From Utricularia gibba (Eukaryota; Streptophyta; Magnoliopsida; Lamiales; Lentibulariaceae), in NCBI GenBank assembly GCA_002189035.1, contig NEEC01000050.1, positions 1 through 59,519 of the forward strand: 59,519 bases of DNA, written 5' to 3'. The notes below the pieces were generated by a model. It ran no database searches. It was not told the DNA's origin and worked only from the letters and a program-made list of their open reading frames with translations. Position numbers and translations under genes: made by a program. This document shows, in pieces, positions 24,252-39,655 of this stretch (the first letter of the stretch is position 1; the number at the start of each line of letters is the position of its first letter).

Positions 24252-26391
24252 TCTGCTGTGTGACGCCTGAAGGCTTGACTGATTGATAGAGGAACAGCAT
24301 GCGAGTAAAGTGATTATATACAGAGATTGAAAAGAAAGAGTTTTTCTCTTTCTTGTCTGTCTGTGTGTGAATCATGAGGGTTTTCACTGATCTTCCTTCG
24401 AATGTTTTTTGTGTTTGGGCTTCTGTTTACCAAAAGACAGGCGGCAGAACAACAAGACAGTCAAGGAAAACAGAAGCCTCCTTTGTCCATTGAAATACAA
24501 GATCTAGTGCATGTTCCTAATTCGAGTTTAGCTTCCTTATTACCCTCTTTCGTCCGTTCCTCTGGTTTCGTTACTTAGTTAACTGTATTCACCTCCCGCC
24601 GCCGGGAAGACATTTTCTTTGAAAAGCGACGACCGGGTTTGGAGCCTTTTGCTGCAACTGGGAAATAAATAAAGATTATAAAGCGAATACTTCCAAAGTG
24701 ACATAACTCGCCTATCCATCCTTTTGTACTCAAACACGCTACCCAACAACACTCAAACAAGCCTCAGAATCTAAAATGCCATTCATTTGTATTATTTCCT
24801 AGGATTTTTCTTTCCAAACTCACATCTCAGATTCAGATTTCAACCCTGTGCTTGTCTGGATAATACTTTCTTCTGTATAATTCATTTTATTTTCGATTTT
24901 AAAACTTGGTTGTATCTATATATGATGAGAAGGTTGCTGCAAGTGGGGACCGATTTCATGGAGATTTATTTAATTATACTGGGAGGAAATGGAAATGGGA
25001 ACTGATTGAATGGATCAGCGGGAAATGGGAGATCGGAGGAGACTCAGTCAGAGGAGCAGACGCCGCAGAGCCGCCCGGAAAGAGAACCGGAAACCGACGT
25101 GTGCATGGGCCTCTCATTATGTGTCACTCCCTCTCTTATACACAAGAACCCCATTACTGATTCTTGCTGCAAGTTTAGTGTTCCTTCGGCTCGAATCTTA
25201 TACATTGCAGTCCGAAAAAGAAACTGAACACTTATGTTGTGACATGAACATCGCATCTAAAAAAATATGAAAACGGGATTGATCAAATTTGCAGAAGAGT
25301 TGGTGTAGGGTGTTAAGTTGAGAATGCGACTGCATATGTTGCCGTGTCCGACACCTTTTACAGATTGTCCTTTTGGTTTCCCCGTGTCTCCTCTTTCGAA
25401 TTCAATTTTCGTGTAGTACCTTAGTGGGTACCAACCTGCTCCCCTTTTTTTAGTGTTTTTTTTCTTAAAAAACACTCGAAATGGTGTCCAAACTCTTTCA
25501 TGCATTGGATCATGTCTTGAATTACAGAATTTGAATTTTTTTTGATTTTACTACAGAATGGTTAAACATTAAAATTTTCAAAAATTAAATAAAATAATTC
25601 AGAAAATTTAGAAAACAGAATGGGCCCTCATTTTTTAAAAAATTAATAAAATAAAGATTAAAACTCGTGCGTGGGCCGTGGCCCATCAATTGACCCAGAT
25701 GTGGTGGGCTTTTAAACAAGCCCAGACGCGAGACCTCGCATTGACTCGTGTGTTGACGATTTCGCTTCCGTACGACAAATTTTCCCTTATTGAGTGTTGA
25801 CTTTTCCGACATGAAGCTGGAGATTTTTCCTTTTTTTGAGGATATGAAAAAATCTAGAGCCGTGTCTCGTTCCGCTAAAGCATCGCGATCCGTACTCATG
25901 TGGGGCCCTCAAGGTGTGCGTACGGCTTCAACGCACGTGTTGGTTTTTTTCAACATTCAAGAACGGGGTACGAATGCCCTATTTGATTTTCGTCTTATCC
26001 AAAGGAAATTGATTTATATATTTTTTACATATATATTATCAAATAATCAATTATTAAATCATACATTGGCACACATGAGCATTTAGTTTATATTATAAGA
26101 ATGATAAAACGTATCGATCATTTGTAATTGGCGTAGGTCCACCCGGCCAATCAGAAGGTCACGCGTGGCTATGAATTTCCGCAATTTCGGAAATTTCCAC
26201 GTTATTTCTCGTTACTGAATTCTTCAAGTCCACACGCCCCTGTTTATCTGCAGCTTCAGTCTCAGCCATTCTCCCGGCGTCTCACAACCCGCCTTTGGTG
26301 CTACCCTGTGGTTGGACCAAAGGGAGCTCTGTTTTAGAGAGTTTTCCGGCGAGGGACAACAGAAACCACGTCCACAGCGGCGCCGGGAACC
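24252..26391. other. Intergenic region between divergent YABBY and SAUR
   Basis: About 2.1 kb with promoters of both genes expected. It contains AT-rich stretches and short open frames with no recognised family. No tandem repeats or mobile-element ends are visible. Confidence 0.45.
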
Positions 26392-26901
26392 ATGGGAAGG
26401 ACACGGGTCTTTTTCATTAAACGCCGCATCTCCACTCTTCTCCGGCGATTTTCCCGACGCGGATGCTCCTCGAAAGGCTATCGCCGTCTAGAGCCTGCGC
26501 AGGAGTCACACCGCAACGCCTTTTCAGAGCTCATCAATCGCCTGAGAGCCAGGTTTAAAGCAGTCCTGACCGGGAAACATCTACCCGGCCCGAAATATAG
26601 CCGGATCGGGTTACCTCCTCCAGCCCCAAAAGGGCAAATAGCAGTTTACGTTGGGGAGGAGGATGACGACTTCCAGAAAGTTTTCGTGCCGGTTGTGTAC
26701 TTCAACCACCCCTTCTTCTGGGACCTGCTCAAGGAATCCGAAAAGGAATTCGGGTATAATCATCCGGGCGGGATAACGATACCCTGCCGGATCTCCGAGT
26801 TCGAATCGGTGCGAAGCCGGATCCGGGCGGTGCAGAGCTGCCACAAGGCCTGGAGATGGAAGAGGATATGCACGAAGAAGACGACCATCGAAAACGTTTG
26901 A
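26392..26901 (+). CDS. SAUR-family auxin-responsive protein (SAUR36-like)
   Basis: Intronless 169-aa frame starting MGRTRVFFIKRRI. The SAUR core is present: PKGQIAVYVGEEDDDFQKVF, VPVVYFNHPFFWDLLKESE, KEFGYNHPGGITIPCRISEF. A long basic N-terminal extension of about 75 residues and a basic tail (AWRWKRICTKK) put it with the longer SAURs. SAURs act at the plasma membrane by inhibiting PP2C.D phosphatases, which promotes proton-pump activity and cell expansion. Single-exon structure is normal for the family. Confidence 0.93.
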   Translation: MGRTRVFFIKRRISTLLRRFSRRGCSSKGYRRLEPAQESHRNAFSELINRLRARFKAVLTGKHLPGPKYSRIGLPPPAPKGQIAVYVGEEDDDFQKVFVPVVYFNHPFFWDLLKESEKEFGYNHPGGITIPCRISEFESVRSRIRAVQSCHKAWRWKRICTKKTTIENV

Positions 26902-27814
26902 AAATAGTTCGCTTTTTGGTATACCTGTCAATTCAATCCCTCGTGTCGCAGACCATTTCTTGTTAAAAGGAGAAGAAGAATTACAAGAAAAGTGGGAGAC
27001 GGCGAGGATGAGTCATGGCGCACCGTAGGCGTGCAAATCCAAAATCACTAAACCCCTCCTTCAACCTTTCAAAAATGAATTTGAAATGGAAAATAAATTT
27101 GGAATTAATTATATGAAAAATCGAATTGCAATATCAGTTAGAAATCAAATTTATATTGCATCATGAGTGAAATGGATTTGGGGCAAACCCGACAAGCGCA
27201 ACCCGAGTCCAAACCCTGTCCATATGACGAGTTTGATTAACGATGATTATAAAATTTTTGTGATATTTATTTTATATTATTTGTTGGTATTTAGTGGATT
27301 AGATGGATCACTTCTCCTCATACTAATTTAATCTATTGAATATTTTAATTACTCATATATTGTATTTGTTGATAATTTTTATGAATTACAGTTTTTTAAT
27401 AATTTCTGATTCTATTAAAGTTAGAAATTTGATCACTATTATTAATTTGCCAACACGTTTTCCGTACAGTTGCGTGTTAAAATTGATTTACTAATTTTAT
27501 TGGAGGGGAGAGTTGTAATGCTTTTTAATATTAAAAAAGGAATAAAAAAAGAGAGTAGTGGTAAAGAGGAAACTAGGAGTGGAAGTAGCAAATACTCCGG
27601 ACGTGTAATTTTTCTGCCCCGCAGAGCTCGCAGGAGAACCCTAATTCTCAGACATCCGCTTGAATTACTACGAATCCAGGTACGGGCTATGGCGCTTTTC
27701 TAATTGGTGGTGTTCTTTTTACTGGTGATGGGCGGTGTGCGTGTCAAGCTTGGGGACATTTTGATGTTTGGTAATAATGTCTCTTATTCGTAATTTCAAT
27801 CATTTCTTGAAGAG
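26902..27814. other. Spacer between SAUR and MAP1A
   Basis: AT-rich. An open frame at 27470-27703 lies in the presumed leader of the next gene and has no recognisable domain. Nothing else is seen. Confidence 0.4.
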
Positions 27815-30800
27815 ATGGCGGGTGAATCCGGTTCAGCGCAGAGTGCAACGCTGGCGTGTGCTAAATGCGGCAAACCTGCTCATCTTCAGTATGTATTTGT
27901 TGCGTTCTTTCTTTTGTGTGTGATTCTTTGCGGTTCTTCAGCAGGTCAATGCAAGTTAGAAACTTGCGTTTCCTATGAAAGAAGTGGAAACTTCTAATAT
28001 TTAATGTTATTTTCTTTACAGATGCCCGAAGTGCGTTGAACTAAAGCTGCCCCGTGAAGATGCTGCTTTCTGGTACATTGCTATGAATTCATTCGTGTAA
28101 ATATGAGTAGACTGCATTTTATTGTTGAATTTTAAGTCAAAGGTATACCACTGAAACTTATTCTTGGTTAACAACTAAGTCGAAATCAACATTGATGTAT
28201 AATAGATGCTCCTAGCACCTCTTGATGCCAAGGTTTTATCGTGCAGTTCTCAAGATTGCTTCAAGGAGTCTTGGACTTCACATAAATCTGTTCACGTGAA
28301 GCCAAAATCTTCCACTGTATCTGAAAGTCAAGGAGATCAGAATATAAGCAATCCCAACGATGGGTGGTTATATTGCTTAAGGAAGGGACAGGCCCGCACA
28401 GCTAAACTTCCGCAGTTTGATTGGACAGGGTACTAGCCACTTCTATATTGGTTGTTCTTGCCTTCTTTCTCTTCAGTAGTGTCTACATGTAAATGAAATC
28501 ACATTTTTCAGTGGCTGTAAGTTAGAGTTTCCTTCAGTTAATTTATTCTTTTGCAAAAATTCTGATGTTTAAATTTCTTTCGTATGCATACGTGCCATTC
28601 TATCCTTTTTCATTTGATCTATATTTTTTTTGCACTGTTGTTACTGCAGATCATTAAGACCGTATCCAATATCAAAAGGGCGGCTGGTACCAGATCACAT
28701 TGAGCGCCCTGACTGGGCAATTGATGTGAGTATTCATCTCTAAAAGGCATTGAAGGAATAATTGAGAATGTGGGAATACAAGATTGTTCGATTATTCTGT
28801 CTGCTTGGATATGGTGTTCAATACCTAGCTATTTCTTTGTGTCAATCAGGGAATTCCGAAAATTGAACCAAACAGTGACTTGCAGCATGTTGTTGAGGTA
28901 CCGTTGTTTTTATGAACATGATATACTTTATTTTTTTCGTTGTGAAAGACTGTTACCTAAAACCTGTTTTCCTCCCTTCTGGAAGATTAAAACTCCGGAG
29001 CAAATTCAAAGAATGCGTGAAACTTGCAGAGTGAGCTACCTACTGCTCCTTACACAAAGTAGTTTGAATGTCCCGTAGATTTGCAATAGAAATATGAGAT
29101 TTGTTTTCGTTTCTTTTTCAACCGGCATATGATTTTTACTTTAAATATGATTGTATTGATTCTTCCAGATTGCAAGGGAAGTTTTGGACGCTGCAGCTCG
29201 TATTATTCGTCCTGGAATTACTACAGATGAAATTGATGCTGTGGTACATGATGCAACAATAGCTGCTGGTATCTCATTCCTTACTATTTCAGATATAGTC
29301 TAGGCTGTTTTTATTTAGCATCATGAAGTAGTTTACGAAATGGGTTTGGGTGAAACATTGCTAAGAGAATCTGGTTTGTGATGCATTGAGATGATCATGA
29401 AGAAATTATGATATTGGAGTCGTGATGAACTAACTGCTAATAATAGTGATGGACATGAAGGACATAGGATAGGTAATTTTGTTGTGCAATATGTTGATTT
29501 TTATTTTCAATTTGAAATCTGGCAGGAGGATATCCATCTCCACTGAATTATCACTTTTTCCCAAAATCTTGCTGCACGTAGGTACTCGTTAATTTTTTTC
29601 TTATCTTTTTATTGTTTCTTCTATCATCGCGTAATTTGAGAAAATGTTCTTGTTTCTTTTCAGGTCAGTAAATGAAGTCATTTGCCATGGGATTCCGGAT
29701 GCAAGGTATCTTATAAACACAAGCCCGTGACTTGTAATGATGTATGAAGCTGTTGGTTTTCCCTCAAGTTAATGTTGAATGAACATTTTTATTTTCTTGC
29801 ATGATTTCAAGTAAAAAGTTTGGTATAGGAATCCATTTATGTGCATTAACACCCTTGATGATAGCTGTAACCCCTTGCGTCTCATTAATTAATCAGGAAA
29901 TTGGAGGATGGTGACATTGTCAATGTTGATGTTACTGTGTGTTACAAAGGGGTGCATGGTAATCATAACTTGGAAGTCATTTTGGGATGTGTATGGCTTA
30001 AAGTTTGATATTTGCTTCTTTTGTCGTATGGATATCCAGGTGACTTGAATGAGACTTTCTTCGTGGGTAATGTGGATGAAGAATCTTTACGATTGGTCCA
30101 ATGTACTTATGAATGCTTAGAGAAAGCAATAGCAATTGGTGAGTGTGCAGATTCAATACCTCTTAAGTTCTACTCCTTCCACCACCCTTGAATTTTCAAT
30201 ATTTCTCTCCAAAAGCAATAATTCTGAACATTCAATCCTATCATTTGTATTCTGCACTTATCAGTCAAACCTGGAGTGCGATTTCGGGAAGTAGGGGAGG
30301 TTATTAACCGCCATGCTACTATGTCTGGGTTCTCAGTGGTAAACATTTCACCGGCTTCTTTATTTCCCATTGCTTGTTTAATTATTGCCATCGTATAATC
30401 ACATCCTTTGTTTTAAAATTCAGGTGAAATCATACTGCGGCCATGGTATTGGGGAGCTTTTCCATTGCGCGCCTAATATACCACATTATGCACGTATCCG
30501 CTGAATAATCTCACTTTCTTTGATGAAAATTGTTCTTATGAATTCCGATTTATATGATCTTTGCTTTAACTTGCAATGTCGGAACTTAACACGCAAATAG
30601 GAAATAAAGCTGCCGGAGTGATGAAGGCTGGCCAGACATTTACGATAGAACCAATGATTAATTCTGGTACTTCCTCATAGTTTCACGCTTTGTTCTCGGT
30701 TTTCATATCAGAATCGAATCCAATTCATATTGAGAAAGTGCTTCTTGATGTCTCCATTCATCTCCTTTATCACCTCTTGGTAGGAGTGTGGCGTGACCGA

Positions 30801-31031
30801 ATGTGGCCGGATGGCTGGACAGCCGTAACAGCTGATGGGAAACGAAGTGCCCAATTTGAGCACACCCTCCTGGTAATGCGTTGTATTCAACAGCAACCTC
30901 CCAATTTCTGTTGCCCGCATATTGATCTTATATTTGCTGAATACCCTACTCAGGTGACTGATACCGGAGTCGAAGTGCTCACGGCACGACTGCCATCATC
31001 TCCCAAGGTCTTCCCCTGGCTGAATTCATGA
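27815..31031 (+). CDS. MAP1A: Methionine aminopeptidase 1A
   Basis: Sixteen exons, all in phase: 27815-27888, 28022-28072, 28247-28429, 28650-28725, 28850-28897, 28986-29030, 29169-29268, 29526-29577, 29664-29705, 29897-29958, 30040-30138, 30265-30338, 30424-30493, 30601-30666, 30784-30872, 30954-31031; 402 aa, the expected length. The N-terminal zinc-finger region ([25 protein letters not shown]) is the eukaryotic type 1 ribosome-association domain. The catalytic pita-bread fold keeps all five metal ligands: two Asp ([20 protein letters not shown]), His ([10 protein letters not shown]) and two Glu ([14 protein letters not shown]). It removes the initiator Met from nascent cytosolic proteins. 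No defects seen. Confidence 0.96.
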
Positions 31032-31396
31032 TCTCGCCTATTGGATTCATGTGAAGAGACCATATGAATGTCTTCCAGTATCGTCGTTCTACCCTCAATT
31101 TTTCATTTGAGAACTTCATTACATCTGTGCACAACAACTATATTTCAAGACTTACCAACATTTTTTCTTCATGTGACATGAAAGTGATGGTTGCAGTGTA
31201 GTGTTAGGCGAAGGGAGGTTGGTGGGATCCTGAGGAGCTCCACTTCAATTCAACCCCCAAAACTAACAACCTTCTACCCACCATTTCTCACCAACAATTT
31301 GGTTGGAATTTTCAAACCCATGCGGCCTGAAAAAAGCCCGTCTACCGAACCAAACCCACCAGTCTGAATTTGCAGAATCCCGCATCCTCGCAAGGA
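31032..31396. other. Short spacer between MAP1A and EPSPS
   Basis: About 365 bp carrying the MAP1A 3' UTR and the EPSPS promoter and leader. No TATA box or repeat is obvious. Confidence 0.4.
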
Positions 31397-33896
<2,500 letters not shown>

Positions 33897-34249
33897 AGGC
33901 GGTATCCTCCACTAAAAGCTTTGGAGTTTCTTTTGTCCCCTGTAATGAGACAATAAACATGCTCAAATTTTGAGTACTGGACACAACCATGTCGCCGAAT
34001 CGCCACATTACAATTTGTTTTGAGCTACAGAAATGTTCATATCTTAACAAACGAAATAAGTTTATACACTTATAGGGAATGAAAGCTTCCCATATGAAGA
34101 TCCAGAGGTATAGCAAACAATGAATGAATGATTATGAACAATTTCGAGAGGCATCTTAGAACTCACAACAAGCCTAGAGAAGCTCTCTGAGCCAACTTGG
34201 AAAAGTGGTTGCTGACAATTTACTCATTGGAGACTAGCTATTTGGGTTG
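33897..34249. other. Spacer between convergent EPSPS and glycosyltransferase-like genes
   Basis: 353 bp of shared 3' flank. No coding or structural feature seen. Confidence 0.4.
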
Positions 34250-36390
34250 TCAGAAGTCATACTTCGTTCTGCCGCTTCCCAATATAAGGCAAAGAGTGTC
34301 TGAGAGGTTAGAGGAAGACGAAAAGAAATTCCATGATTCAAGCATGAGTCGCTTCCTCGACCCTTTGAAATGAACCACCTGCATGAAGAAACCATGTCTA
34401 GTGAAAACGCCACCAAAGGAACGGCAGATGTTTTTTCGTCATTATAAATCCGACAACACCCTATTTTACCTTGACATCCAAAGGCATCCCATGAAATTGC
34501 CCTGCCCCTTCTGGAGGTGTCCAGTTATAGCTGGAGCATGGAAGAAAAAGAACAGTGGCGGCACCAATTTGATCGATAAATGCGTTCCTTCCAGAAAACC
34601 TGCTAGCATCGAACTTGGGGTTAGATCTGATGACCCATGCAAGAGCCAACTGATCCCCAAGCATTCTAGAGGCCCTTGCAAATTTTGAACTGTACACCTT
34701 CAGCACTTCCTCCAAAAAAGAAATGGCCCTGTGGAAAAAGGAGAAGCTCAGATGAAGACAATCAGTAAGTAGCATTACATGACGAAAAATGGAAGAAACT
34801 AAAAAGAACCTGTGAATGCCATCAGCTGTTCCCCTTACTGCAATGAATCCTGAATTTAGTGGTTGTTCTTTGTTATTCCGGAATGTAACCGCAAGGTCAA
34901 AATTTTGATACTCTGTAAATATTTGCCCAAGATCAGCCAAAACCGCTATATCAGAGTCTGTGAAAATGTAGTGTGTAACTCGCTCCTCTTTCTGGATGAC
35001 ATTCTTTGATTGCATTTCTAGGAAGGCCTTACCATGACAAGAAAAATAAGAAACTAATAAGGCAATATACAGGGATGGTCCTTCTCTGAAAGCAGAATGG
35101 CAGATAGCAGGAATATTTTATCTAGGTCATTTCTTGAGACCATGAGAACCCCAATTATGCATTTATATCAAGTAATTGAGCTTCAATTGTAGTATAGAAT
35201 CTGAGACCAATTTCGTGAATCAGGTTAATGTCACAGCTACCAAAACCGAACATTATAACGAGGATAGGTAAAAAGAGACTATGGAGAACAAAAATAGGAT
35301 TCTCAACAATGCTTTTTGCTCTTACAATGTAAGACCTGATTCTTTGTAGCATCAACTTGTCACGCGAGTATTCACCTTGTATTGGCTGAAGCGTGACCAT
35401 GTCTCTCTGGAGGTCAAACTTAGAATTTGGATCACTGAGAATGATGACTCTGCTTTGAGGCATTGAAACCTACAATGCATGGTCAGATAACAACTTGTCC
35501 AAGAGATAACTAGAAGAGATGCACAGACATAATAAATACAAAAAAGCGTGTGCGTGACTACAGCTAATTACCCTTATGAAATTTACGAAAATGTTCAAGA
35601 TCGCCATGGATCTCTCCACTTTGCTGTATGAAATATTTCCTACTGTAATCATATCAGCTTGCCGATCCTCAGTGCTAGAATTGTACACAGTAAACACTGT
35701 CACAAACGCCACAGGATCAAATGAGAAAGAATTTCGGTTCAAACTCTCAGCACGGGTTATGTTGAGGGCCTTCGTTCCTGCAGACATCCACTGGAAGTTA
35801 TAGACTCGCTAAAGGCTGAAAGGTTCCAAAACACATAAATATCCGCATGACACACCACAGGGTAGCATGATCCTTTGATTCACCGGGTTCGGGACGGCTC
35901 AGAAAAGGGCAACACGGGAAACAATCATGAAAAAGTAATTCAAAGCATGCCAAAAACACAGATATGTGAGTTGACACAGCGCCAACGGCACATCAAGACT
36001 GATTGAACACCATAAGCCGCAAAGGAACAAGTACTTATTAGCTGAAAAAATAAATGAGTTTATGAAGCAAATCATATATAACCAACTACCAACAGATAAG
36101 TAACAAACCTCGGCAGTGCAAACGATCAGGTCGCCCTTCACCAGCAGCAAGCCCAAGGACAAGGTGATCAGGTTTCTTCAACTTTACCTTGCGAACATTC
36201 CTTGATTCCGTTTTGCTATAAAGCTCCTTAACTGAGAAATTCACGTATTACTCAGAACTAAAGCGAAGATGCTGTACATTCATCAGAAAGCGAAAAATCG
36301 CCAACCTGAAAGTAAGTGGATGAACAAAACAACCGCAGGCAGAGTAAAGAGCAACCGATTCCATCCGATACAAAATCTTCTGCCCATCAT
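34250..36390 (-). CDS. Type II membrane nucleotide-sugar transferase-like protein
   Basis: Seven exons in phase: 36390-36306, 36231-36109, 35777-35572, 35469-35326, 35027-34810, 34728-34470, 34378-34250; 387 aa. A short N-terminal signal anchor (LLFTLPAVVLFIHLLS) suggests a Golgi type II protein. The lumenal domain holds FVTVFTVYNSSTEDRQADM, SRVIILSDPNSKFDL, IQGEYSRDKLMLQRIRSYI and the DxD-type motif TDSDIAV. NNKEQPLNSGFIAVRGT, MLGDQLALAW and NWTPPEGAGQFHGMPLDVK follow, and it ends GSGRTKYDF. This is a conserved plant family with a nucleotide-diphospho-sugar transferase fold and, to my knowledge, no firm substrate. It is divergent with RPS13. All exons are intact. Confidence 0.85.
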
Positions 36391-36833
36391 ACCTCGATCT
36401 CCAAATTGAGATTCAAAAAACGAAATTTCTACCGTGAAATACTAGGCTTCAGCATCTCCCGCCCTTGCAAGAAGTTATCACGCACAGATATGCCAGTAAA
36501 TTTGAACACCATTCCTGGATCGAGCAGAAGAGAGAGCAAAGATGAAGGTGGCGCGGGCCTGGCACCACCTGGGCCATGGCGAAGACGAATGACCCTGGGC
36601 CGAGAGTTACCCTCAATGCAACTGGGTTTGGCCCGTTATTTGGAATGGGCCTAGTCCATAATATAACGGTCCAGGAAGACCCATTAATTATTTCGGGTCA
36701 TGGATTTAATTGGGCATAGGCCTGTTAGTGATTTGGGTCCCTGAAGTATGTTAGGGTTTCCTCTCACATCGGGAGTGTTGGAAAGCCAGAGCTTGATCAG
36801 TTGTGAGGTATCCAATTACCGTCCGTCGCCGCC
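36391..36833. promoter_or_regulatory. Shared divergent promoter region (glycosyltransferase-like / RPS13)
   Basis: 443 bp separate the two start codons. On the RPS13 side lie a telo-box (ttagggttt, 36751-36759) and TGGGCC/TGGGCA site II elements (about 36646-36651 and 36711-36716). This pairing is typical of plant ribosomal-protein promoters. Confidence 0.65.
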
Positions 36834-37880
<1,047 letters not shown>

Positions 37881-39204
37881 AGCTCATGAATTGAAGTGTT
37901 CTCCCTACTTTGCTATGTTTGTTTTAAGCTCTTTTAGAAGCTACATTGGTGTTGATATTTGGTACTCAATCTTTGAGGTTTGCTTTTGTCCTTTCGTTAC
38001 AAAATCTGCTTAGCATACAACCTAATTATTCAATGTTGATTGTCACAACCTTCTTTGCTTTTCCTCTCTGTGACTGCCCCCCACCGGAACCCTCCCTGAA
38101 AAGAGGATCCTGAAACCCACCCCATGCTGTAGGTGCTCCAAGCCGGCCACCTGCGTTCTCTGTCACCGATTGACTCACCATTGTAAATAAGAGCTTGTTT
38201 GATCGTATTACCTGACAGATTTACCTGAGTTTGTTTGAGAGCCAAAGGGGCTTGCGAAACCTGGGAAATATTTGCCGGTGCGCCCCTCCCAAGCTTGATC
38301 AAAGCCAACAAGTTCATCTGCCCACAACGAAGATGCATCTCATTATACAGTCGCTGGAAACTGATGCTTCACAAATCCATGATTCTTGGGGTTCATAGAC
38401 CAGCTGACCTTCATTTATGTTGTGAAGAGTCTGCATTGTGTCCACCTTACCACTGGAATCTAGCTTCCTGGTAACTGAATGCCCCTGTTGAAGGAGCAGT
38501 ATTACACCATTCGCTTCTTGCCTTCTTGACGTGAAACAAAAAGAAACAGAAGGAAGAAAAAGATAACATTCGTTTTGGCACCTTTTGGTGAATTCCCCTG
38601 GATATCTTATGTGTTGCTTCACCAGTTGTTCTGTTAGCCTCTCTGCTCTCCTCGAATGTCATCTGCTAAAATGTTCATGCACAGCGTTATAAATCTAATA
38701 GCACAGCTAATATGCAACAAAAAAAAAAAAAATTCAGATAAGTAGGAACATGCCCCGTCGTTCCCTGTGGTACGAGATGTTGTCGCTGTGTAATATGTTC
38801 CGTTGATACCACCATATGTCACCCTCTGGAAGCTCATGCTACGAGTCCTGGATTCCGCTACATCGACCTTGTTGTCATGCATGCTGTTTGGGGCTCTTCT
38901 GTGGTTGCTATCTTTAGCCCCAGGAACTGCCGCATCTGAAATCAGAGGAATAGTGAGGCTAATCCTGAATAGCTCAAAAACTTGTCAAGGTGCAGAGAAG
39001 GTTCAACTTACGATCTTCCTGATCATCTGGATGCTCAATAATTGGATGGCTGTCAGCAACTCCATCATTACCACCTCCATTTCCCTCGGTTCTGTCCGAA
39101 TCCTGTTCGTTATCCCCATCCATCTCTTCGATTACAGGCCCCTGCATCTTGTGCAAATGGCTATGGTTATCAGTGCGGAATATATCAGACCTGGAGGCAC
39201 GGCC

Positions 39205-39209
39205 AAAGG
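39205..39209. repeat. Target site duplication, left copy (AAAGG)
   Basis: Identical to 45388-45392 at the far side of the copia element. In gene orientation it is CCTTT, inside the SPF codons of the MLF-like exon. Confidence 0.93.
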
Positions 39210-39655
39210 TAAAAGTATTTTTGGCTGCTTGATTTTGTTGGAGACTTGGTTGAACGTTGAGAGAATGTTGAAGTTTGTGGATATTGACTATTGTTTTTGG
39301 ATCGAAAAGAACTTTCCTTTATTTTCATAAAGCAAACAGGGATTTATATAGATGAGGAGAGTTGCCCGTTGGATCATATCAGGCCTAAAATATGACCGTT
39401 GCCTTTAGTCTGTAGATTAGTCCTCTTGTTCATCTACTGTGTAGCAGCCAGAATTTACTAGGACTTCTTTCATGGACTGGGCTTCAGATGCTTCTTCTTG
39501 GGCCAGTAGTTTGGAATGTTGAGGCCCAAGTATGATAAGGCCTTTTTCCCAATCTAATTGAGGGTTGCTTCTCATGGGAGGAACAGAGGTCGCGCGCCAT
39601 TCATCTTCGCGGGTTGAGACTTCCCGGATCTTCGTTGCTCCACCACTTGCTGACA
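39210..39655 (-). repeat. 3' LTR of the copia element
   Basis: 446 bp, starting TGTCAGCAAGTGG and ending ACTTTTA in element orientation. It contains a TATA-like tatataaatc (39341-39350, minus). The pol frame runs through the boundary and stops inside it at 39417. A polypurine tract (AGGGAGGAA) adjoins it at 39656-39664. Confidence 0.93.

Noticed and set aside
26311-26331. miR319-like string (ttggaccaaagggagctct) upstream of the SAUR gene
   Set aside because: Several mismatches to miR319/miR159 and no convincing complementary arm at the usual distance; probably chance.
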